From Chloroflexota bacterium (lineage in GTDB: Bacteria; Chloroflexota; Limnocylindria; Limnocylindrales; CSP1-4), in NCBI GenBank assembly GCA_013695505.1, contig JACDAH010000505.1, positions 1 to 8,957 on the forward strand: 8,957 nucleotides of DNA. The letters are read 5' to 3'. A model generated the notes under the pieces. The model was not told the DNA's origin. It was given only the letters and a program-made list of their open reading frames with translations, and did no database searches. This document shows positions 1 through 7,334 of the stretch, piece after piece (position 1 is the stretch's first letter; each line of letters starts with the position of its first letter). A program made the translations under genes and the position numbers.

Positions 1-2
1 CG

Positions 3-1829
<1,827 letters not shown>

Positions 1830-1942
1830 ATCGAATCCCCGACCCGAATCGATCATTCTCCTGACGCTAGCGGGGTGCGCGCCATAGTCGGATCGACGAA
1901 GCCAGCTCGGAACCCTGTCCTGATCGAACACCTCAGGCCGGT

Positions 1943-2545
1943 ATGACCAAGGCCTGCGGCGCGCTCCTGCTCCTGCTCTTGGCGGCCGCTTGTGGTCCGG
2001 CGCCTACCCAGCCAACGAACTCACCCGGGCTCGACTCGCCGACCGACGTGCCGTCGACTGATGCCCCGCCGGCGAGTGTGTCGCCAACCGTCTCGCCCAC
2101 CTCAGAAGGTGGCGATCCCGTCGGAACTCTCGTCTTGCGACTGGAAGCGGAAGGGCCGAGCGTCAGGGATCTCGGAACGTTTCCCCCGGCGCCACTGGGG
2201 GGCCAGGGTGTTCATCTCTGCGTGTCCGGGCAACGTCTGAACGTCTACGTGTAGCTGACGTCGGATGAACGGGCGAGGGTCGCCTCGACCATCGATCGAT
2301 CGGATCCGTCGCACATCGGGTCATCGATCGTGGAATGGTCAGGCGAGCCCAGATTCTGGCAGCGGGACAACTTGATCGTGCTCTCGCTCGGTAGCGATCA
2401 GCGCATCGTTGCGGTCATCACGTCCGTGCTGAGAAAGGCCCCGACTTCGCTGCTCGATAAGGCGCTAAGCACGTTTGCCGAGTCAACCTCGACTCGTAGG
2501 CGAAGATCACGGCCTGTACCCGGTCGCGCACGTCGAGCTTCATGA
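1943..2545 (+). pseudogene. Small lipoprotein gene interrupted by in-frame TAG
   Basis: The first segment, 1943-2254, encodes 103 residues: a basic start, a Leu-rich stretch and a lipobox (LAAAC) with the modified Cys at residue 17, then a Pro/Ser/Thr-rich linker and a short folded-looking part ending LNVYV before TAG at 2252-2254. The same frame then stays open to the TGA at 2543-2545. Its first ~70 codons read like a continuing globular domain (for example SDPSHIG, EPRFWQRDNLIVLSLGSD), not random sequence. I infer one lipoprotein of roughly 170-180 residues cut by a nonsense codon. Its native end was probably near 2465; beyond that the frame runs antisense to the LuxR remnant and turns Arg-rich. 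I see no strong ribosome binding site. Function is unknown. It lies 113 bp after copA on the same strand. It could also be expressed as a short 103-residue lipoprotein. Confidence 0.6.
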
Positions 2546-2657
2546 GGATCCGCTTCACGTGGGTGCTGAGCGTCCACTCCTCCACGACGAGCGCATCGGC
2601 GATCTCGCGGTTGGGCGGGCCGCGAGCCAGCAACTCGAGCACCTCGAGGCAGACGAT
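2418..2657 (-). pseudogene. LuxR-type HTH domain remnant (5'-truncated)
   Basis: About 79 codons read in minus frame encode most of a LuxR/NarL-type DNA-binding domain: VLELLARG, then NREIADAL, then THVKRILMKLDVRDRVQAV and a typical ending AYESRL. The opening of the domain (the usual LTxRE motif) and any receiver domain are missing. Similarity fades at about 2650 and the frame meets TAG at 2658-2660, which is the oxidase stop codon. It has no Shine-Dalgarno and no receiver or sensor part, so it is best read as the 3' remnant of a response regulator cut when the oxidase was placed here. The GTG at 2642 is a possible but unconvincing start. Its tail overlaps the decayed end of the opposite lipoprotein gene. 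Confidence 0.7.
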
Positions 2658-3908
2658 CTAGGGGGTAACGTCCAGGATCAGCATCAGCCCGCCGCCACCC
2701 TGCTCCTCGACGTTGTCGTTCGTCGTGTGGTGGTTGATGTGGCAGTGGAGCAGCCACTTGCCCGGTTCCCGCGCCGGCCAGATGACGTCGTACCGCTCGC
2801 CCGGACCGACGTTCACCGTGTCCTTCTCGTAGCGGGCGGACTCTGGCAGCCTCACGCCGTCCGTGGCGACGATCGTGAACGGCCCACCGTGGATGTGCAT
2901 CGGGTGGATGAACCCGCTGTTCGAGCCGATGAACCGGACGAGCAGGCGCTGGCCGACCTTCAGGTGCACCGTCTCCGTCGACGGATACGCCTTGCCATTG
3001 ATGGTAAAGAAGTTGGGCATGACGCCTTCCATCGGCATCGCCGGGTAGGTGTAGCCCTCGCGCTCGTTCCATTCCTGGAGCTGGACGACGAGCTCCTGGT
3101 CGGCCGCGATCGCGTGTGCGGCGTCCTTCGGGGCGATCAGCAAGGCCCCGTACAGGCCGAGCGTCTGCTGACGGTCGACGTCGGTGTGGGAGTGGTAGAA
3201 GAACGTCCCCGACTGCTGGACGGCGAATTCGTAGCTGAAGCTCCCGCCGGCGGGGATCGGCTCCTGGGTGATCTCCGCAGGGCCGTCCATCGAGTTCGGG
3301 ACGACGAGGCCGTGCCAATGGACCGTGGTCGGCTCGTGAAGGTGGTTCGTCACGTTGAAGCGGACGTGGTCGCCCTCGGTGAGGTTGATCCGCGGCCCGG
3401 GCACCTGGTGATTGAAGGCATAGGCCATGACCCGCTCGTACGGCAGGATGTTCCACTCGATGACCGAGGCCTCCAGGTCATAGACCTTGACGCCGCCCTC
3501 GATCCGGGGCTCGAGGGGCTGGTCACCCTGGGCGTCCACCGGCGCCCGATAGGAGACGGTGGTCGGATCGACCGCGGCCATGTCCCGCATCGCCTGGCCC
3601 GGTGTATCGCGGGTCATAATCATGCCCGGGGGCATCACCAGACCGCCGACGTCGTGGGCCCCGAGTGACAGGTTCGCGTACGACGCAGAGAAGACGAGGG
3701 CGCCGGCCAGCGCCACGACGGAGAGAACCGCGATCGACGCGATCTGGGGTCGGGTGGCCCGAAAGGCGACATCGCTCGGGCCGGCACTCATGCCCGCCAT
3801 CCCGGCCATGCCCGCGTGCTTGTCCTCGGCGGACCCGCCAGTGTTGGTATGGCCCTTGACCTTGCGCCGCCGCTCCTTTGGATTCTCTCCGCCGCCGTGC
3901 TCGTGCAT
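2658..3908 (-). CDS. Membrane-anchored two-domain multicopper oxidase
   Basis: Oxidase of the laccase/copper-oxidase superfamily, predicted to act outside the cytoplasmic membrane, plausibly oxidising Cu(I) or phenolics with O2. Numbered from a GTG one codon upstream (3911), residues 1-56 are polar and His/Met-rich (GMAGMAGM near 34-41), residues 57-78 form one membrane anchor, and two cupredoxin domains follow. Copper motifs: HWHG at 198-201, HSH at 240-242, HPMHIHG at 336-342 and HCHINHH at 389-395. The copper domains span only about 280 residues, so two domains fit better than three, with the type 1 Cys (390) in the second. The usual axial Met position (Cys+10) is Asn; a Met follows only at 410 after a Gly-rich insert. 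I chose ATG at 3908 because GGAGG at 3916-3920 is 7 nt away and the upstream gene stops in TGATG. GTG at 3911 is the alternative. Confidence 0.93.
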   Translation of the reverse strand: MHEHGGGENPKERRRKVKGHTNTGGSAEDKHAGMAGMAGMSAGPSDVAFRATRPQIASIAVLSVVALAGALVFSASYANLSLGAHDVGGLVMPPGMIMTRDTPGQAMRDMAAVDPTTVSYRAPVDAQGDQPLEPRIEGGVKVYDLEASVIEWNILPYERVMAYAFNHQVPGPRINLTEGDHVRFNVTNHLHEPTTVHWHGLVVPNSMDGPAEITQEPIPAGGSFSYEFAVQQSGTFFYHSHTDVDRQQTLGLYGALLIAPKDAAHAIAADQELVVQLQEWNEREGYTYPAMPMEGVMPNFFTINGKAYPSTETVHLKVGQRLLVRFIGSNSGFIHPMHIHGGPFTIVATDGVRLPESARYEKDTVNVGPGERYDVIWPAREPGKWLLHCHINHHTTNDNVEEQGGGGLMLILDVTP

Positions 3909-4679
3909 CACGCAGCCTCCCCGGCGGCCTGCGGCTCAGCCCACCGGGCGTGCTCGGCCCCCATGGTGTGGCCGCCTTTGCCCAGCGCTCGCTGGGTCCC
4001 CATGCTGTGCTTGAGACCCTTCTCGACCATCCAGACATTGACCGGGTAAGGCGACGACCAGACCAACCAGGACGGCGGCCGACATCGAGCCCCAGAACAC
4101 GAGCTGCGTCGGCTCCATCGCCCGCATGTCGCGACCCATCATCAGGACGGCCATCGTCGGGAACATGCCGGCCATCATGAAGTTCATCGACAGCCACTCC
4201 GGCACGAGGGAGTGGCGAAGGGCGGCCCGATAGGAGCCGCCCATCATGTCCTTCATGAACAGGGCCTGGAAGATGAACAGGCCGAAGCCGAACCCGGCGA
4301 TATATTCGATCACGAGGTCGATCCCCATCGGCAGCCCCAGGAGTCCCGTGATCGTCGCCGCCACGATGATCCCGGTCGCATCGCCGGCGACACAGTGGAT
4401 GGTCGAACCGAAGGCCTGCTTCCAGAGCGGCTGGATGAAGCGCTCATGCGCGCCAGGGAACGGCTCCTTGCAGGACAGCACATACATCGTCAGTGCGATG
4501 GGGCCGAGGTAGAGCGTCACGAGCACCCAGCCCCACTTCATGACCGTCAGCTCGCGGTTGTTCCGCCACGCATCCCAGGCGACATACGCGACCGAGAAGG
4601 CCGTCAGGGTGAACCAGGCCAGGAGAATCAGGTCGATCCACGGAAACGGGCCATAGGGGCCGATCCGAATGTCGGTCAT
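3908..4679 (-). CDS. DUF4396-family Met-rich membrane protein, apparent +1 frameshift
   Basis: Polytopic membrane protein with about six hydrophobic segments (roughly residues 14-36, 48-70, 100-118, 121-142, 165-182, 192-218). The HCVAGDATGII stretch at 95-105 is a hallmark I associate with DUF4396. Residues 142-188 hold about a dozen Met (KDMMGG, MNFMMAGMF, LMMGRDMRAM), suggesting soft-metal binding. ATG 4679 follows a purine-rich GAGGAGG. Uncorrected, the frame stops at 3936 with an Arg/Gly-rich tail unlike a membrane protein. Skipping one of the two A at 4048-4049 (plus strand) restores VVAYPVNVWMVEKG, a His-rich tail and a 256-residue product whose TGA overlaps the oxidase ATG. The frame break is therefore either a sequence error or a recent lesion. 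The molecular function is unknown. Coupling to a multicopper oxidase points to copper handling. Confidence 0.85.
3916..3920 (-). promoter_or_regulatory. Shine-Dalgarno GGAGG for the oxidase, inside the upstream gene
   Basis: Minus-strand GGAGG lies 7 nt before ATG 3908 and 4 nt before GTG 3911. It sits in the last codons of the corrected DUF4396 frame, whose TGA (3910-3908) overlaps the ATG as TGATG. This is a standard translational-coupling junction. It decides the oxidase start and supports the corrected end of the upstream gene. Confidence 0.75.
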
Positions 4680-4925
4680 CGCTGCCTCCTCTCCGTCATG
4701 AGTGGGCTGGGATCAGGCGCGGTATCCCGATGCATGTCTGCTGTCAGTCGCCAGTTTCAGTCATTCCGCTGCGACACGAGTTTCTTCGGGTCGCCGATGT
4801 CGGCAGGAGTCCATCGGTCTACTCGGTCACGAGGACACCGGGCTAGGATCGAAAGACAGGTACGCGCCAGAAGCGCGGTATCACCCTTTCGCCTGACGTT
4901 GATCCACCTTCAAACAGGAGAGACA
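4680..4925. promoter_or_regulatory. Divergent promoter region, oxidase operon / cupredoxin
   Basis: This 246-bp gap must hold the promoters for both the minus-strand DUF4396-oxidase pair and the plus-strand cupredoxin. A TAGGAT at 4844-4849 could be a -10 for the cupredoxin, but no convincing -35 precedes it. A perfect 10-bp direct repeat and two hairpins lie here and are listed separately. I see no clear CueR-type or CopY-type operator by eye. Confidence 0.6.
4717..4882. repeat. Direct repeat GCGCGGTATC, two copies (4717-4726, 4873-4882)
   Basis: Two exact plus-strand copies of GCGCGGTATC lie in the divergent gap, one 38 bp before the DUF4396 start and one 43 bp before the cupredoxin start. 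The right copy forms the right arm of a hairpin, TACGCGC at 4861-4867 and GCGCGGTA at 4873-4880, with loop CAGAA and one bulged G. The left copy lies within a GGGAT/ATCCC inverted repeat (4709-4713, 4724-4728). Near-symmetric placing makes a shared operator possible but unproven. Confidence 0.4.
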
Positions 4926-5393
4926 ATGCGCGCACCGGCCCTTGCCCTCGCATTTGCCTTCGTGCTCGTGGTCACCGCCTGCTCCGGCGGGGGCTCAAGC
5001 TCGTCGCCGTCCGGCGCGGCACCGTCCTCGCCAGCGGCGGGGTCGGCCAGCGCCGGAGCCCACCGGATCGAGGTGAAGCTGACCGACGCGCTCAAGATGG
5101 AGCCGGGCGAGATGGCCGTAAAGGCCGGTCAGCCCGTCACGTTCGTGGTGACGAACAGCGGCGCGAACGAGCATGAGTTCTACCTCGGGGACGCCGCCGC
5201 CCAGGACAAGCACGAGAGTGAGATGGCGTCGATGGTCGGGATGATGCACGACGAGCCGGAGGGGATTGCCGTGAAACCCGGCGAGACGAAGGAATTGACC
5301 TATACCTTCGCGGCCGCTGGGGCCTTCCTTGCCGGCTGCCACGTGACCGGCCACTACGGCGGCGGGATGAAGGCCTCGATCACGGTCACCTGA
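4926..5393 (+). CDS. Cupredoxin-domain lipoprotein (type 1 copper)
   Basis: A 155-residue exported blue-copper-like protein, probably anchored to the outer face of the membrane and binding copper or carrying electrons. Residues 1-18 form a signal peptide with lipobox VVTAC (Cys19), followed by a Ser/Gly/Ala/Pro linker to about residue 45. The cupredoxin fold covers about 46-155. Expected type 1 ligands are all present: His83 in NEHEF, then Cys138, His143 and Met148 in the C-x4-H-x4-M loop. An extra MASMVGMMH stretch at 100-108 may bind more copper. ATG 4926 was chosen because AGGAGA at 4916-4921 is 4 nt away and it opens exactly on the signal peptide; the much longer upstream open frame is antisense to DUF4396. 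It is transcribed away from the oxidase pair, which suggests shared copper control. The substrate or redox partner is unknown. Confidence 0.9.
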   Translation: MRAPALALAFAFVLVVTACSGGGSSSSPSGAAPSSPAAGSASAGAHRIEVKLTDALKMEPGEMAVKAGQPVTFVVTNSGANEHEFYLGDAAAQDKHESEMASMVGMMHDEPEGIAVKPGETKELTYTFAAAGAFLAGCHVTGHYGGGMKASITVT

Positions 5394-5451
5394 CGACAGC
5401 GGCAGCGGCCGCCACCGGACAGTCGCCAAGGTCGCGAACGAAGCGAGCAAC

Positions 5452-5480
5452 GCCGGCGACGACATGAAATCGCCGCCGGC
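5452..5480. terminator. Possible bidirectional hairpin between convergent genes
   Basis: GCCGGCGA at 5452-5459 pairs imperfectly with TCGCCGCCGGC at 5470-5480 (6 bp unbroken, or 8 bp with a 3-nt bulge) around a 10-nt loop. It lies between the cupredoxin stop and the convergent secreted-protein stop, where a terminator is expected. No T tract follows on either strand, so assignment is weak. Confidence 0.25.
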
Positions 5481-5492
5481 CTGATCGGTCGG

Positions 5493-5894
5493 TTACAGCG
5501 CCGGCTCGACGACGAACTGCCCCACAGTGTGACAGCCGCCGCGGAGGTGCGGCGTGTCGACCTGCACGAGATATCGACCCGGAACCAGCGGATCGGGGGG
5601 CGGCTCGCCCTCGTACGCGACGTTGTGGTCCACGTAGAAGTCGGTGACGCCGGGGATCAGGAAGACGAAGTAGATCGAACCGTCCCGGCTCCCGGTCCGC
5701 CTGAGATCGAGCCGGACCTCGACGGACCCGCCTGCCTGATCGACCGGTACGCCGCCGACCGCGATCCGGTAGACGCCGGTTGGCGAGCCTGCTGCCGGCG
5801 TGATGGAGACTGAGCAGCGCTGGGCTGCGGCGGACACGGCGCCGGGGAGCAGCATCCCCAGAGTCAGGGAAAAGATGATCGCGATTCGTCGCAT
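5493..5894 (-). CDS. Small secreted protein of unknown function
   Basis: 133 residues. The start is ATG 5894, preceded by GGAGGG with 6 nt spacing; an upstream in-frame ATG at 5918 has no such site and would put charged residues before the signal. Residues 1-26 form a classical signal peptide (MRRI, then a hydrophobic core, ending VSAAAQ), so the product is exported without a lipobox. Two Cys, one just after the cleavage site and one near the C-terminus (GGCHT), could form a disulphide closing a beta-rich domain; alternating hydrophobic strands such as YFVFLIP and YLVQVDT support this. I do not recognise the family. It follows the sigma-coupled membrane protein by 54 bp on the same strand and is likely the third gene of that operon, possibly an output or sensing component (inference). 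Confidence 0.75.
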   Translation of the reverse strand: MRRIAIIFSLTLGMLLPGAVSAAAQRCSVSITPAAGSPTGVYRIAVGGVPVDQAGGSVEVRLDLRRTGSRDGSIYFVFLIPGVTDFYVDHNVAYEGEPPPDPLVPGRYLVQVDTPHLRGGCHTVGQFVVEPAL

Positions 5895-5948
5895 GGTTAG
5901 CCCTCCAGCCGCCCGCATCGGCGACAGTCAAATGGCGTTTCGAAAGGT

Positions 5949-6545
5949 TCAGCTGCCGGTGGCTGTCGCCCACTGGGCCGCGACGCCGTCGTCGTAGGCC
6001 TGCGTGTAGCCGCAACCCCACACGAAGTGATCGTCGCCGGCGACCAGATAACGATCGCCCATCGCGAGATTGGGCCCGCCCGCGCTCGTGATCGAGGTTC
6101 CGGTCATGCCCGGGGCATCGAGCGTGGTGCTCGAACCCGTGAGGCCGCGGTAGGCTCGGTTGATCGCGAAGGTCACCTGGTCACCGCTGATCGCTGTGAC
6201 CGTGCCGTCGAAGGCGAACGTCCGCCTCGTGATCGATCCGGGCTCCCGGTACGGCTCGACGCACGAGGCGGAGATCGGACCGCCCGATGGGCCGGGTGTG
6301 CTTGCAGGCCCCACGGCGGGCCGGGCGACGAGCACGGCCATGGCCACCACCCCGACCGCCGCAGCCGCCGTCGCTGCCCCGAGAAGCCGGATTCGTAACG
6401 GACGTCTGTCCGTCCGGTCTGTCATGACATCCTCTCTGACCCTCGCGCGGATGCGGGCGAGACTCGCGGAGGACAGCTGGTCGTCGTCGACTGGGTTGGC
6501 GGACCGGAGCGTGTCGATCGGATCCGACTCGTGACGCTCGCTCAC
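5949..6545 (-). CDS. Sigma-coupled one-pass membrane protein, putative anti-sigma or sensor
   Basis: 198 residues. The start is GTG 6545, overlapping the sigma-factor TGA by 4 nt (GTGA) with GAGGG about 10 nt upstream, so translation is coupled. Residues 1-50 are a charged cytoplasmic segment (DPIDTLRSANPVDDDQL then RIRARVRE) of the kind found in short sigma-partner proteins. Residues 53-75 are one membrane helix, followed by a Pro/Gly linker and an exported domain at about 92-198 with two Cys (95, 178) and a beta-rich pattern (FAFDGTVTAI, VTFAINRAYRG, DRYLVAGD). I see no zinc anti-sigma HxxxCxxC motif, so the role is inferred from position and topology. The extracellular domain would be the signal-sensing part. 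The FDGTV...YRG pattern faintly recalls small OB or netrin-like domains; I do not claim this. The ligand is unknown. Confidence 0.75.
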   Translation of the reverse strand: MSERHESDPIDTLRSANPVDDDQLSSASLARIRARVREDVMTDRTDRRPLRIRLLGAATAAAAVGVVAMAVLVARPAVGPASTPGPSGGPISASCVEPYREPGSITRRTFAFDGTVTAISGDQVTFAINRAYRGLTGSSTTLDAPGMTGTSITSAGGPNLAMGDRYLVAGDDHFVWGCGYTQAYDDGVAAQWATATGS

Positions 6546-7123
6546 GGCTCGCCCTCGCGACGTTGACCGGACAATCTGCCCTCTACACGCTGATCTGTCC
6601 GGGTGGGGGCAGAACCTTTCATCTCATTTCCTCGAATGCTGCCGATCTCCTGAGCCAGGCGGCGGCGCGCCCGGTGCAGGCGGATCGCGACAGCGTTGGC
6701 GCTGATGCCGAGAACGATTCCTGCTTCGGCGTGGCTCAAGCCTTCCCACGCCACGAGTCGAACCAGCTCCTGGTCCTCGGGCCGTAACCGAGCGAGGGCC
6801 TCGAGCACGGGACTGTCCAGCGCCGAGGGAGCTCGCGAGACGAGGTGATCCTTGAGCCGCGACACGAGGTGTAGCCTGCGCGTGAGACCCCGCCGCTGAT
6901 TGGCGATGACCCTCCGTGCGACCGCGAACAGCCAGGGCAATGCCTCTGCGGGAGCCGGTGCATCGGCGATCCGTCGCCAGGCGATCGCGAACGTTTCGGC
7001 GACGACATCCTCGGCATCCGCCTCCTGAGTCACCCGCCTGAGGGCGTATCCCAGCACGCGGCGATGGTGCGCCTCGAACATCGATTCGAAGGCAGCAAGG
7101 GAATCGGGCTGGGTCCGGCTCAC
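6542..7123 (-). CDS. ECF RNA polymerase sigma factor (sigma-70 family)
   Basis: 193 residues. Extracytoplasmic-function sigma factor that redirects RNA polymerase to stress promoters. Region 2 spans about 18-78, with the core DAEDVVAETFAIAWRR at 36-51 and WLFAVARRVIANQRR after it. Region 4 spans about 107-158 with LRPEDQELVRLVAWEGLSH and the recognition helix ISANAVAIRLHRARRRL. A basic tail of about 30 residues follows region 4 and is longer than in many ECF factors. GTG 7123 is the only start that keeps region 2 whole: an in-frame TGA lies at 7150-7148 and no other start codon lies between. No Shine-Dalgarno precedes it, but a GGAACC/CGTC promoter-like element does, so a leaderless mRNA is plausible. 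It heads the operon with the membrane protein and the secreted protein. The regulon is unknown. Confidence 0.93.
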   Translation of the reverse strand: MSRTQPDSLAAFESMFEAHHRRVLGYALRRVTQEADAEDVVAETFAIAWRRIADAPAPAEALPWLFAVARRVIANQRRGLTRRLHLVSRLKDHLVSRAPSALDSPVLEALARLRPEDQELVRLVAWEGLSHAEAGIVLGISANAVAIRLHRARRRLAQEIGSIRGNEMKGSAPTRTDQRVEGRLSGQRREGEP

Positions 7124-7131
7124 CGGTCGGG

Positions 7132-7157
7132 GACGGCCGGGGACCGGTCAAGGTTCC
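7132..7157 (-). promoter_or_regulatory. Candidate ECF promoter upstream of the sigma gene
   Basis: On the minus strand GGAACC (7157-7152), 16 bp, then CGTC (7135-7132) matches the general ECF -35/-10 pattern (GGAAC type with CGTC). The CGTC lies 8 nt before the GTG start, so transcription would begin at or next to the start codon. A second GGAACC at 7198-7193 has no matching CGTC. Autoregulation is common for ECF operons; this case is inferred. Confidence 0.45.
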
Positions 7158-7334
7158 CAACCGCCTTCTTCCCAGGCGAGGCTCGCCGCCTCGGTTCCTT
7201 AGCGCGCGGGACTGCGATCCTTCGTTACGATCCTCACTTCGTGGCCCGGCGGGCCGGCGTAGCTGCTCGGTGACTGAGCCTCACCTGACGCTCGAGATCG
7301 CCGGCCGCAGCACTGGCCCTCCCGCGAGCCGTAG

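Noticed and set aside
2252..2660. TAG codon reassignment or readthrough
   Set aside because: Only one interrupted gene suggests it; the oxidase is complete at its TAG and other genes show no internal TAG.
2475..3668. Long plus-strand open frame antisense to the oxidase
   Set aside because: Composition reflects the GC-rich antisense of a real gene; no recognisable domain or ribosome site.
4212..4925. In-frame upstream extension of the cupredoxin
   Set aside because: It runs antisense through DUF4396 and the promoter region; the signal peptide and Shine-Dalgarno fix the start at 4926.
7243..7255. GGCCC-GGC-GGGCC hairpin as recombinase terminator
   Set aside because: Short 5-bp stem in GC-rich DNA with no T tract; expected often by chance.
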